This document shows positions 34,149-43,584 of a stretch of DNA of 64,000 nt, one piece after another. Under the pieces are notes generated by a model that saw only the letters and a list, made by a program, of their open reading frames with translations, had not been told where the DNA came from and searched no databases. The translations under genes and the position numbers were made by a program. Origin of the DNA: Streptomyces glomeratus (GTDB taxonomy: Bacteria; Actinomycetota; Actinomycetes; Streptomycetales; Streptomycetaceae); NCBI RefSeq assembly GCF_021462825.1, contig NZ_JAKEEB010000032.1, forward strand, positions 21,531 to 85,530, written 5' to 3'. Numbering within the stretch: position 1 is the stretch's first letter; every line of letters starts with the position of its first letter.

Positions 34149-35203
34149 CAGATCACCTTCGCCACGATGTGAGCGTCCGGCGTGTGCAGCACCGGCATCC
34201 CGACCGCCGCGCCCTTGGTCCAGATCTGAACCGGGTCATCCTGCGCACCGCGTGTGATGATGATGCCCGGACGGTCCTCCTTGGTGATCTCCGGATTCGT
34301 GCCCCGCGACAGAGCCAGGCCCTCTGCGGTTACCCCGAAGATCGTCTGCCCCCACTTCGTCCGGTCCGGGGGAAGCATGATCCACCGGTCCTCCGGGAGC
34401 ACCTTGGTCTGCACCCCATCGACGCGCACCTGCCCCTTGTAGAAGGTGATCGGCGGCAGGCCGTAGTTGTCTCGGACCACGTTGATCTGCTGCGGGGTGA
34501 GCGTGGCAGTCGGGGTGTTCGAGGGGTTCACCGAGCCGTAGTAGGCCGCCCTGTAGCTGTTGTTGGCGGCCAGGAACGAGAAGGCCTTACGGCTGGTGAC
34601 CACCATGTCGGGGAAGGGGGCTCCCCGGTCATCGAGGTACTGGATCCACGCCAGCTCGTCCTTGATCGGGTCGGAGGTGGGGTCCGACCACAGCTTGGGC
34701 GCCGTCGGCAGGTTGCCCGCCGGCACGCCCCAGTCGACCTCGATCGTCAGGCCGTTCTCCGCGTTGAGCGAGAACTTGCCGTCTACCAGCACGTCGCCCC
34801 AGGCCAGTTCGACGCGGGAGCGGATCGCCTCGACATGCCGCTCGGTGTCGTCGTACAGCAGCTCGATCAGTCGGTCCTCGTCCGCGCCGCGGGACGCCTC
34901 CAGCAGGATCTGCTCCTGCTCGCCGACGAGCAGCTTCTGTCCGAGCGGCGGCAGCATGCCCTCGCGCGTGGTCTGCCACGCCTCGCGGGACGCGAACGGC
35001 ACGCTGGCGTCGAACGCGCGGTACTTGGCGACGTTGACGTACCGGCCGTTGTCCTTGACCCGCCACTTCACCTCGTCCTGCTCCAGCGTCGGGATGATCC
35101 CGCCTTCCCGGGTGAGCAGGTGGTCCTTCTGCGAGGGGATGGCACGGGCGAATGTGGTGAGGTCGCGGGCGGCGACGTTCTTGATCAGGTCCTGAATGGT
35201 CAT
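34148..35203 (-). CDS. Phage major capsid protein
   Basis: A 351-residue capsid subunit of the gpE-like (HK97-fold) family. Segments typical of it: KNVAARDLTTFARAIPSQ at the start, KDHLLTREGGIIPTLEQDEV, VPFASREAWQTTREGMLPPL, the long spine-helix-like region EILLYDDTERHVEAIRSRV and the closing KGAAVGMPVLHTPDAHIVAK. Order with a scaffold gene before, a decoration protein directly ahead (14-nt gap) and connectors after is normal. The protein looks complete and undamaged despite the missing tail genes. Confidence 0.88.
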   Translation of the reverse strand: MTIQDLIKNVAARDLTTFARAIPSQKDHLLTREGGIIPTLEQDEVKWRVKDNGRYVNVAKYRAFDASVPFASREAWQTTREGMLPPLGQKLLVGEQEQILLEASRGADEDRLIELLYDDTERHVEAIRSRVELAWGDVLVDGKFSLNAENGLTIEVDWGVPAGNLPTAPKLWSDPTSDPIKDELAWIQYLDDRGAPFPDMVVTSRKAFSFLAANNSYRAAYYGSVNPSNTPTATLTPQQINVVRDNYGLPPITFYKGQVRVDGVQTKVLPEDRWIMLPPDRTKWGQTIFGVTAEGLALSRGTNPEITKEDRPGIIITRGAQDDPVQIWTKGAAVGMPVLHTPDAHIVAKVI

Positions 35204-35216
35204 CTTCGGCCGCCTC

Positions 35217-35636
35217 TCACACGAACCGGATCTGGGGGCCGGTCACCGACGGGGTGACCTTGGTGGTGTCGATGCCGCCGGGGACCTTGGCGGCGACGAC
35301 CACGCCGTGCCACAGCAGCGCGGCGGGAGCCTTCGTCGCGGTCGGCGCGAACAGCACCTCGGCGAACACGAACCCGGCGAGCGCCTGGCGGCCATCGGTC
35401 GCCGCCGGGTCGAAGGCGCCGTACAGACCGCTCGCGGTGATCTTGCCGACGGGTACGCCGGACAGGACTCGGCTGTAGGGCTGGGCGGTGTCGGCCGACG
35501 CCGCAGTGTGCGTGCCAGCGGTCAGCTTCGAGATGTCGAGCGTGATGGTCTCGACGGAGTCGGTGCCGTGCAGCGCGCCGAGCCAGGCCCGGTCGGCGGT
35601 GTACGACGTCGACGTGGTGATGGGCTGGAGTGTCAC
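35217..35636 (-). CDS. Phage head decoration protein
   Basis: A 139-residue protein of the gpD-like head decoration type that binds and stabilises expanded capsids. It has SADTAQPYSRVLSGVPVGKI, GLYGAFDPAATDGRQALAGF and EVLFAPTATKAPAALLWHGV followed by VVAAKVPGGID, a pattern common in actinophages. It is 14 nt ahead of the capsid gene and preceded by a 148-nt leader with an elaborate fold (35643-35708). Confidence 0.8.
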   Translation of the reverse strand: MTLQPITTSTSYTADRAWLGALHGTDSVETITLDISKLTAGTHTAASADTAQPYSRVLSGVPVGKITASGLYGAFDPAATDGRQALAGFVFAEVLFAPTATKAPAALLWHGVVVAAKVPGGIDTTKVTPSVTGPQIRFV

Positions 35637-35642
35637 AGCCGT

Positions 35643-35708
35643 CCTCCCGTGGACGTGGAGCGAATCGGATTCGCGCGCTCACCTGGTGGTGGCGCCGTCC
35701 ACGGGAGG
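35643..35708 (-). promoter_or_regulatory. Nested hairpin leader ahead of decoration/capsid genes
   Basis: CCTCCCGTGGACG (35643-35655) pairs perfectly with CGTCCACGGGAGG (35696-35708) as a 13-bp stem. Inside it GCGAATC-G-GATTCGC (35660-35674) is a second 7-bp hairpin. The structure lies a few bases before the decoration gene start in the scaffold-decoration gap, so it may act as an attenuator, processing site or translational control of late head proteins. Confidence 0.55.
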
Positions 35709-35784
35709 GGTGAGAGGCGTGGTCCCCATGTCCGGCCTTCCCGCCGGTGGGGTCATGGCTGAGCCATGACGGTGTTGAGCTTGG

Positions 35785-36474
35785 TCAGTCGGTGATGAAT
35801 CCCCGGCGCCGAGCCATTTCCAGCCCCGCCGCGCCCGGCTTGGGCGGTACGCCGCCTCGTGACGGCGGCCCGCCGGCGGGAGACCCGCCCGGGGCGGGCG
35901 GCGTGGTGGTCTCGCGGGCCTGGCCGAACAGCTCCGGTCGCCGCTCCTTCAACTGCTCCGCAGCCGCGGCGACGGCTTCTTCGTCGGCGTCCGGCTGATC
36001 GTCCAGGGCCCTGTCGATGAGGAGGACCGCGTCTGCCAGGTCGTCACCAGCAGCGCCGAGTCCCGCCAGAACGGCCCGTCGGATGGCGGCGCGTTCCTTG
36101 GCTGCGGCCTGCGCCTCGCGCGCCTCTGCTGCCCTCAGCTTCTCGTCGGCGGCCTGCTCCCGTCGTTGGAGTTCCGTCAGAGCAGCCTGTTCAGCGTCGC
36201 GCTTGGTGGTGATGAACTCGGTCAGAGCCTCGGAGTTGTCGAAGCCGAGTTCGCCGAGCAGCTTCTTGACGGCCGCGCGTCCGCCCTGCGTCTTCTCACG
36301 GGCCAGCAGCCGCGACAGGTCCTCCTGCGTGACGGAACCATTGGCGGCGCTGTCGTCGCCTTCGGGCTTGTTGGAGTCGTCCTCAGAGGAGGCGCCGAGA
36401 ATCGGGTAGATCGGCCGTCCATCACGGCGGCGGCCAACCGGCGCAAGCGGACTGGGAAGCGAGGGGCGCGTCAT
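35785..36474 (-). CDS. Phage capsid scaffolding-like protein
   Basis: A 229-residue protein with scaffold features: disordered Pro/Asp-rich start, NGSVTQEDLSRLLAREKTQG, then a long coiled-coil-type helix (TTKRDAEQAALTELQRREQA, EKLRAAEAREAQAAAKERAA) and a Gly-Pro-rich tail. Scaffold proteins fill procapsids and are lost on maturation. The ATG at 36474 begins the conserved part; a further 13 codons upstream are unlikely. The portal gene that should precede it is 20 kb away, past the defence island. Confidence 0.75.
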   Translation of the reverse strand: MTRPSLPSPLAPVGRRRDGRPIYPILGASSEDDSNKPEGDDSAANGSVTQEDLSRLLAREKTQGGRAAVKKLLGELGFDNSEALTEFITTKRDAEQAALTELQRREQAADEKLRAAEAREAQAAAKERAAIRRAVLAGLGAAGDDLADAVLLIDRALDDQPDADEEAVAAAAEQLKERRPELFGQARETTTPPAPGGSPAGGPPSRGGVPPKPGAAGLEMARRRGFITD

Positions 36475-36791
36475 GCGTGAACCATCCACAGGTCTCCAGC
36501 GCCCCCGCGCCAATGATCAGTGTAACGATCAGCTGGACCGGGCCGTTTCCTTATGGGGCCATTCCTGGCAGAGCGACTGTGGCCGTCGGGGGTACTGAGA
36601 GATCGCCCGCAACACCACGAGGGCCAGGACGCGCCGAACGACATCAAGGTCATACAGGACCAGTGCCTCCTGGTGATATGTATGAGTCGGTGCTTCAGCA
36701 GGGCGTCTAGATTGCGGCGCACGTGTTTTCGTGCTGAAAGAGAAGTGCACTCTTCGATGCAGTATGGCTCGCAAATTCGACAGGGATCGAC
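36475..36791. other. Left edge of the defence cargo, no recognised gene
   Basis: This 317-nt AT-richer gap joins the scaffold gene to the NB-ARC gene, which runs the opposite way. A minus-strand frame here has a winged-helix-like run (HVRRNLDALLKHRLIHI) but is too short and broken to call. It should hold the NB-ARC promoter. Confidence 0.35.
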
Positions 36792-38768
36792 GTGAGGGCG
36801 GGCAGACTGCACGGCGCAGGAAACATCACGTTGATGGCTACGGCAAGCGCCGTAGCCATCTTGGCCGGGCTGGCCACTAACGAGGCGTCGGCCAGCCGTC
36901 GCTGGCCGGGTGCCCTAGACGTGCTGCGACAGCATCCCTGGCCGTCGCTCGGCGTTATCGCCCTGCTAGGCCTAGTGCTATCCCGGCTCATGGAGCGGTT
37001 GCAGAAGCATGCTGCTGTATCTGCGAATGATCCGCCGCCACCGCCGCCACCGAACGTACCTGGCTGGGTGATCGATCGCGCAGAAGCCGACCGCGCTATC
37101 GTTGCTGTTTGCTCGCGGCGGCGCCGCGCAGTGGGGATCACCACGGCGCTGGAGGGCGCCGGCGGCTTCGGTAAGACGACGTTGGCCGAAGTCGTATGCG
37201 CCAGTCGCCGGGTCCGGCGACGCTTCCGAGGGCGTGTGTATATCGTCACGGTAGGCCGGGAAGTGCGAGGCCGCGCCGCTATCTCGGCGAAGGTGAGCGA
37301 AGTGACCCGGTTCATCACCGGCGACACTGTGACCTTCGATGATCCGGCTCTTGCTGGCGCGCACTTGGGACGGCTGCTGGACCAACGGCGCCGGACTCTG
37401 CTGGTCCTCGACGACGTCTGGGAACAGGAGCAACTCGAACCCTTCCTCGCTGGCGGCACACGGTGCGTGCGTCTGGTAACCACCCGTATCCCTGCTGTCC
37501 TCCCGGCGGGAACCGAGCGAGTCCAAGTCGACGAGATGTCGCCGGCACAAGCCCGGCAGGTGCTGACTTGGGACTTGCCACCCTTGCCGGAGGAACTGAC
37601 GCAAGGACTGCTGGAGGCGACCGGGCGGTGGCCCTTGCTATTACGAATGACCAACCGGCTAATCGCGGCAGAAGTGGGCACCGGAGCCGGTCCTGCTGCC
37701 GCGGCGGAAGGTAGCCTGCGGCGGCTACTGGAGCGAGGACCGACCGTAGTAGACAGCACGTCAACGGCACTGAACGTCGATGACCCCAAGCAGCGGAAGA
37801 AGGCAGTACGAGCAACGGTTGAAGCAGCAACGAGGCTGCTTCCCACGGGCGGCAGGGAACGGTTCGCTGAACTCGGGGTCTTCGCTGCGCACGAGGCAAT
37901 CCCAGTCGCACTGGCGGCTCAGCAATGGCAAGTCACTGGCGGGCTCAGCCAGGAACAATCGCGGGACATGTGCCGGACGCTGGATGGCCTCTCTCTCCTC
38001 AACTTGAACACCGCAGGAGGCGGCCAGCTCACTCTGCACGATGTAATCAGGGACTACCTGCGCGGCGACCTCGGCTCTCAACGCCTGCTCGAGCTCAACA
38101 CCACCCTCGTGGATATCGCCACAGCGAAACTGGCTCCAGCAACCCAGCTTGCGCCCTCAGCACCACAACCGCGAGCCGCATGGTGGGAACTCACCGACGG
38201 TTACCTGCTTGATCATCTAATTGACCACTTGCTCGCAGCAGGCAGCGCAGAAGAGGCAGAAAATGTTGCCGGCGACCTGCGCTGGGTCGAGGCACGGCTG
38301 CACCGCCGAGGGCCCACTGCCCCATGGCGAGATTTGGTCAAAGTCGGAACCCCGGCAGCGGCGGAACGGGCCAACGACCTGGCCCGCGCTGCCCACCTCC
38401 TGGGCCCGACGCAACCTACCTACGCCCTAATTTCGATCCTCCACAGCCGACTTGAGCCGCTCCCTGGCTGGCATGACCAGGTCACAGCACGCCAGAACCA
38501 ATCAACTCTTCCGTGCTTGCTCAACCAATGGGCGCCCCCGGATCTCCCAAGCCCCGTACATCTGCGGACCCTGACTGGAGTCGACCGCGGCCGCGTGGAT
38601 CAACTGGCGATCGCTCCTGACGGAGGCTGGCTTGCCGCTTTTGGCCGCTTTGAGCATTACAGGCGAGCGGTATGGATCTGGGAGCCGGCCACCGGCACTG
38701 TCACCGCGGGGTGGCGTTCTCACCGGACGGCACCTGGCTCGCCACCGCAGCCGAAGGTCGAAAGGTGA
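36792..38768 (+). pseudogene. Membrane-anchored NB-ARC ATPase, N-terminal part of an NLR-like protein
   Basis: The first 640 residues of a STAND-class defence-type protein. Two hydrophobic helices (MATASAVAILAGLA and SLGVIALLGLVLSRL) suggest membrane anchoring. The NB-ARC domain has Walker A GAGGFGKTTLAEVV, Walker B RTLLVLDDVWEQ, RLVTTRIPAVL (sensor), a GLPL-like GRWPLLLRM and an MHD-like LHDVIRDYL, followed by a helical arm and the first WD40 repeat (LAIAPDGGWLAAFGRF, VWIWEPATG). The frame is then lost at about 38,705; the remaining WD40 repeats are one frame away. NB-ARC-WD40 proteins act as oligomerising sensors against phage. GTG at 36792 is the listed start; an ATG at 36834 is possible. 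Confidence 0.75.
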
Positions 38769-40171
38769 GGGTCTGGGACACGGCCACCGGCACTCTCACA
38801 ACCACCCTTAGAATCTTTGGAGCACGCAAGGTGGCGTTCTCACCGGACGGAACGTGGCTCGCCGCCGCCGGCCTAGGCGAAAAACTGCGGATTTGGGACC
38901 GGGTAACAGGCACCGTCACCAGTGTCGTGATCCCTGGACAGAGCGGCTGGATGCATGCAATGGCGATCGCGCCAGACGGGACCTGGCTCGCCCTCGTCGG
39001 CGAAGATGGGACTGTGCGTATCTGGGAACGAAACACAGGCAGCACCGATACGCTTTCGGTAGCTGACGCCCCGGTGACCGCAGTGGCGATCTCACCGGAT
39101 GGAACCCGACTCGCCACCGTTAGTGCCAGCCGCACTGTGCAGATCTGGGACCGGAGTACCGGCACCCTTATCGCCACTTTCAGGCGCGACGATTCGGTCA
39201 GTGCAGCCGCGATCGCACCAGATGCCATATGGTTCGCAACCGCCGAAGGTTCCACCGTCCGTATCTGGGACCTTAACGCAGCCCACCCCATCACCCCATC
39301 CGGTAGCACTGGGGCAGCCAATGCGGTGGCGATCTCATCAGACGGAGCGTGGTTCGCCACCGCCTGCTCAGACCACACGGTCCGGCTCTGGGACAGGGAC
39401 ACGGCCAACTCCACAGTTCTCGCAGGTCACCGAGCGCCGGTCAGGGCGGTGGCTATCTCGGCCAACGGCACAGAGGTCGTTACAGGTGATGACGACGGGA
39501 CACTGTGGTGTTGGAACCGTAGTGGGGGTGGCTCTACCATCGCGTCCGGTCACAAGGGCGGCGTCCGTGCGGTGGCACTCTCACCGGACGGGACCTGGAT
39601 GGCAACCGCTGGCAGAGACCCTGCGTTGCAGATCTGGGATGCAACCACCGGCATCAGCATCCTCAAGCACACCGGCACTGTGCTTTCGGTGGCGATCTCA
39701 CCGGATGGATCCTGGCTCGCCACCGCCAGTGGTTCCAGAGTGGAGTTCTGGGACCGGACCACCGGGACTACCATCGCCTCATTCAGCCACGTAGACGCTG
39801 CGGGTGCGATGGCAATTTCGCCGGATGGATCTTGGCTTGCCACCGCTACTCGCCCGCCAGGATATTTCGGACCCGATCGAGAGGTACGGATCTGGGACCG
39901 GTCTACCGGAATCCCGACGAAGTCCCTTAGACACGCAGGGGGCGTGAGCGCGGTGGCGATCTCACGGAACGGAATGTGGCTCGCCACCGCCAGTAACGAC
40001 GGAACTCTGCGAATCTGGGACTGCACCTCCGGACTAGTTGTGACCATGATAAGGACCGATGGCCGCCTGACTTCCTGTGCGTGGACTCCTGACAGTCGCG
40101 GAATTGCTGTGGTCGGTGAACGGGGGACATACTTCTACGAGTTCCGTCCGGGCACTTCAGGACACTCCTGA
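38702..40171 (+). pseudogene. WD40 propeller part of the same NLR-like protein, out of frame
   Basis: About 490 residues of back-to-back WD40 repeats, each with a core like VAISPDGTWLATASG and ending in RIWDRSTG. With the repeat left in the upstream frame there are about thirteen to fourteen, enough for two seven-bladed propellers. No plausible start exists here; the first blade joins GVAFSPDGTW directly to the previous ATGTVTAG where 11-12 residues normally separate the motifs. So roughly 25 bp were lost at a repeat boundary, shifting the frame. The highly similar repeats favour such slippage. The ligand sensor of the NLR is thus uncoupled. Confidence 0.75.
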
Positions 40172-40204
40172 ACTTGTTAGGCTCCACTACCCTGCAACTG
40201 ACGG

Positions 40205-40548
40205 AACGCTGGCGCGCCAAAATGGACTCCTCTAACCCACGACGGCCCGACAGGTTTTCCAGGAGTTGCCAGCCGTCGGCCACTTCCCGGGCATGCAGTG
40301 CGGCGGTGGATGGCCTTGGTGAACCACACGGCGCGGACCCGATGATCTCAATGACTCGGCCCTGTACCAGCGCGGCATGAGCCCCGCCTAACAAGAGGCT
40401 CGTGAACCGTCTTCAGGACCCGTTAGATGATCTCCGCTCCGAGGCGCTCGTGTATAGGCGGCGATGGTTGCAGTATCCCGATCAGGCAGCACGTCGACCG
40501 GCCGGGAGGTCTCGATGTCGATGAGCGTCCCGTACTGCGTCCCCGATC
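40205..40548 (-). pseudogene. ISL3-family transposase remnant
   Basis: Two minus-strand pieces, in different frames, read as the middle of an ISL3-type transposase. One (stop 40388-40390) gives TQYGTLIDIETSRPVDVLPD then RDTATIAAY; the other gives ALHAREVADGWQLLENLSGRR, matching the conserved VADRWHLLxNL stretch. Both ends and the rest of the catalytic core are gone. It lies between the two STAND genes, showing that an insertion sequence once took part in building the island. Confidence 0.6.
40476..40490 (+). repeat. 15-bp direct repeat, left copy
   Basis: TCCCGATCAGGCAGC, identical to 43455-43469. This copy lies inside the ISL3 remnant. The two copies bracket the nuclease-STAND gene exactly. 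Confidence 0.6.
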
Positions 40549-40695
40549 AATCCGATCAAGAAGGTAGAGCCGACGGAGTTCCTCAACATGGGCTCAACGG
40601 CGCCCATCCGCTCACCAACTAAAGGTGTGTCCGTACAGTCGTGGGACACCTAGCCTGAGGGAGCGAGTGCCCCGGCTTGGCAGTGGTGGGCTCGC

Positions 40696-43446
40696 TTGTC
40701 GGAGCGAGAACGGGAGGCTGTGCCGGTGCGCGGGCACTACTCTGGGGAGGTGCCGGAAGATCGATCGCATGGGGCAACCACGGGCGCCGAACCGCAGAGT
40801 GATGTCCTCAGCGCCGAACAACTGGGGCGAATCACATCGTTGCATCGCGGGTTCACCTACCAGCATCTGTACGCCGCCGGCTGCCTACTGCGGCTACAGG
40901 CGGCTGAGGTCCGGCGGCTGCGCGTGGAACGCGACGAAGACGTGGAAGTCGAATTCGATGACCGCTGCCTCTACCTGCAGGTCAAGACTCGTCGCGGGAA
41001 CCTGACCTGGGGCGACGTGGAAGGTGCGGTCGACCAGTTCCGCAGCATTCGGGACGAGCACACGGCGGGCCGCCGCTCTGGCACCCCGTACCTGGTCGTG
41101 GTGACCAACGCGGGCTTGGGGCCGGACCTGCTCACCAGGACGCGAAAGGCGTCTTGGCCTGTGGACGTGGCGATCGTGGGGCCCGGCAGGCCTCACCCTA
41201 CAGAGACGTGGCTGCCGGACCCAGGGCGCGACCTAGCTGCCATGCTGCAGAACTGCACTGACCAGGCTGAGCAGATCCCCTTCGGGTCGCTGAGCGCCGA
41301 GACCCTGGTGTGGAAGCTTGCCGCACGTGTTCAGTACGCGTGCACCGGTGCACACGGCCATGAGTTCGCTGCCTCAGACTTGCCGCAGTTGTACGAGCAA
41401 TTCGTAGAGGAACTACAGGCGTTTCCCCAGCTGCCCGCTATCTACCGACCCCGTAGCGGTGAGCCGGAGCTCGCGAACGACGAACCCGTGAGGCTGGTGG
41501 TCGGTTTCTCGGGAGCCGGCAAGACCACGTGGGCGGCGAACGCCGCCGCACACTGCCCGCAGCCGGTGACCTACTTCGACGTCGCCGGTTACCAGGCCGC
41601 CTCCGTGCCGGGCGCGCTGGCGCGGGAGCTAGCCGCCCGGCATTTCAGGCCCGAGGCCGGTTCCCTGCCGACCGCTGCGGGCATCGAGGTGCTGCGCGCT
41701 GTGCATAGCCTGCTCGTCCAGGCAGAAATTGACGTCGCTGTCGTCGTAGACAACGTCCACCTGCTCGAAATCGAGGACATGCGACTGCTGGTCGATGCCT
41801 TGCCGACGGCCCGGCTGATCATGTTGGGGCACCCCCGACCGGAACAGATTGCCCTCGCCGCACACCTCGGCATATCCCCGGAGTCGCTGGACGGCTGGGG
41901 CACCGACACCATCGCCGCGGTCTTCGACAGCGAAGGCTGCACCCTGGACTATGGCACCGCTCAACGTGTCCTCTCCCTCACGGCAGGCCTCCCCCTGTAC
42001 GTGCTCAACTCCGCACACTTGACCCGCACTGCATACGCCGGAGACGGTGCCGCCTTCTGCGACTCCGTGCAGGCCGAGACGCACATCAAGGCCACGGCCC
42101 AGGAACTGATCCTGAAACAGGTACTCGACCACCTCGCGCCGCGTTCACGCGCCGTTGCCGGACTCCTCGCGGTCGCGGAGGTGCCTCTCACCGGGACCGA
42201 GCTCCAGCGGCTCGCGGAAGCGGTTTCCATGCGCCCTACTCATGCCGCGCAGGCTGTGCGTGACCTGTCCGGTTGGGGCTTCACGCAGGACTTCGCTGAT
42301 GGCAGGGTGACGCTGCACGATGCGGTGCGTCCCGTGGCTTTGTCCGCATCGGAGGACCTGCCCGATGAGGGCGCCCAGCGGGTGCGCGTGGCGCTCCTGG
42401 ACCTTCTGGAAGGACAGCGCGGGTTTCCGCAGGTCGGGCGCTGGATGCGTTTGCTGGCCGAGACGGGCCGGATCGAGCAACTGCTCGACCTCACCACGAT
42501 GGAGGCGTTCTACGAGGGTGGGTACCCCCGCGAAATCCACGCCACGATCGCGCAGACCGCCCAGGATCCGGCCCAGGACAACGGCATCCGGTTCGAAGCC
42601 CACAACGCCCTGGCCACATTGGCCTACTCCGAAGGCGACCAGGAGGCGTACGCCAGTCACGTGAACGTCATGGAACGGCTGGCCGCCCAGAGCAGTGACA
42701 GCAGCATCGGCCCGCGGGAGAGAGTCCTCCTGGCCATTCGCCAGTTCATCCTCTGCGGCCGCGCCCAGGACGTTCATCGCCTGACGGCGGCGTTCACCGC
42801 TGGTCTGACTCAAGTGGTGAACGGATCGCGGGAGGAGCGTGCTTTGCGCTACAACTTCGCCAACGGCTTGTTCCAAGCGGGGGAGTTCGACCGTGCTGAC
42901 GTGGTGGCGACCAAGTTGACCGCAGACTACTGCGCTTATCTCGGTCTCAGCCTCAGCGAACTCACCGGGCCGATCACTGTTCTGGAGGCACGGGTCGGCG
43001 ACAGCCAGGACCCGGACGACTACAAGCGGCTCGCCGACTGCCTCTCGTTGTCCGTCAGAGCCCGCCGCAGTCAGGGCATCGCCAGTGGCCCCCAGACGCT
43101 TTCGGCCATCCCTGCGATGCATCTGTACCAGCTCACTGGCTGCTGGCGTCAGGCCGTCGACTCTGGACAAGAAGTGGTCGACATCCTGATGAACGCCGGC
43201 GACATGCAGCAGGCTCTGAGCATCCTCAACCGCCTACTTGTGATGGCCCAGGAGTTCAACCTGCAGGAGATGATGGTCGGCCTGCGGTCCCAGCGTGCGG
43301 TCGTCCTCGCGTGGCTCGGAGACATCGCCGCCGCCCGTGCCGAAATCGGCAGCCTGTCCGGCTACGAGGCCACTCCGGATCAAGCCGCCGACATTCGCCG
43401 TCAGAAGTCCATCATCGAATCGCTCGCCGCCCAGCAGCCCAGCTGA
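40696..43446 (+). CDS. Nuclease-STAND ATPase (Avs-like defence protein)
   Basis: A 916-residue predicted antiphage protein. Residues ~50-190 form a PD-(D/E)xK nuclease of the Cap4/DUF4297 kind: RGFTYQHLYAAGCLLRL, RVERDEDVEVEFDD and the catalytic LYLQVKTRRGNLTWGDVE (Gln-Val-Lys). A P-loop STAND ATPase follows with Walker A LVVGFSGAGKTTWAAN near 270, Walker B DVAVVVDNVHLLE near 345 and a winged-helix-like segment. From ~570 on, helical TPR-like repeats (FRFEAHNALATLAYSEGDQEA) form a likely sensor. In Avs-type proteins binding of a phage protein triggers tetramers and DNA cleavage. Catalytic residues look complete. A promoter with an inverted repeat GTGTCC...GGACAC lies at 40625-40650. Confidence 0.8.
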   Translation: MSEREREAVPVRGHYSGEVPEDRSHGATTGAEPQSDVLSAEQLGRITSLHRGFTYQHLYAAGCLLRLQAAEVRRLRVERDEDVEVEFDDRCLYLQVKTRRGNLTWGDVEGAVDQFRSIRDEHTAGRRSGTPYLVVVTNAGLGPDLLTRTRKASWPVDVAIVGPGRPHPTETWLPDPGRDLAAMLQNCTDQAEQIPFGSLSAETLVWKLAARVQYACTGAHGHEFAASDLPQLYEQFVEELQAFPQLPAIYRPRSGEPELANDEPVRLVVGFSGAGKTTWAANAAAHCPQPVTYFDVAGYQAASVPGALARELAARHFRPEAGSLPTAAGIEVLRAVHSLLVQAEIDVAVVVDNVHLLEIEDMRLLVDALPTARLIMLGHPRPEQIALAAHLGISPESLDGWGTDTIAAVFDSEGCTLDYGTAQRVLSLTAGLPLYVLNSAHLTRTAYAGDGAAFCDSVQAETHIKATAQELILKQVLDHLAPRSRAVAGLLAVAEVPLTGTELQRLAEAVSMRPTHAAQAVRDLSGWGFTQDFADGRVTLHDAVRPVALSASEDLPDEGAQRVRVALLDLLEGQRGFPQVGRWMRLLAETGRIEQLLDLTTMEAFYEGGYPREIHATIAQTAQDPAQDNGIRFEAHNALATLAYSEGDQEAYASHVNVMERLAAQSSDSSIGPRERVLLAIRQFILCGRAQDVHRLTAAFTAGLTQVVNGSREERALRYNFANGLFQAGEFDRADVVATKLTADYCAYLGLSLSELTGPITVLEARVGDSQDPDDYKRLADCLSLSVRARRSQGIASGPQTLSAIPAMHLYQLTGCWRQAVDSGQEVVDILMNAGDMQQALSILNRLLVMAQEFNLQEMMVGLRSQRAVVLAWLGDIAAARAEIGSLSGYEATPDQAADIRRQKSIIESLAAQQPS

Positions 43447-43454
43447 CGGCCTAG

Positions 43455-43469
43455 TCCCGATCAGGCAGC
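43455..43469 (+). repeat. 15-bp direct repeat, right copy
   Basis: TCCCGATCAGGCAGC, identical to 40476-40490, nine bases after the nuclease-STAND stop codon. On the minus strand it encodes LPDRD as in the ISL3 transposase, so this may be a duplicated scrap of that gene. Confidence 0.6.
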
Positions 43470-43584
43470 GAGCCGGTTCGGCTGATGTGCGTGCTCGTTG
43501 GCACCGCTCGCCGTCGCCATCTCCCGGCGTACCTGGCGTTCAGCACGATCTTCATGCGCCTATGCCGGTCCACACAGGAGAATC

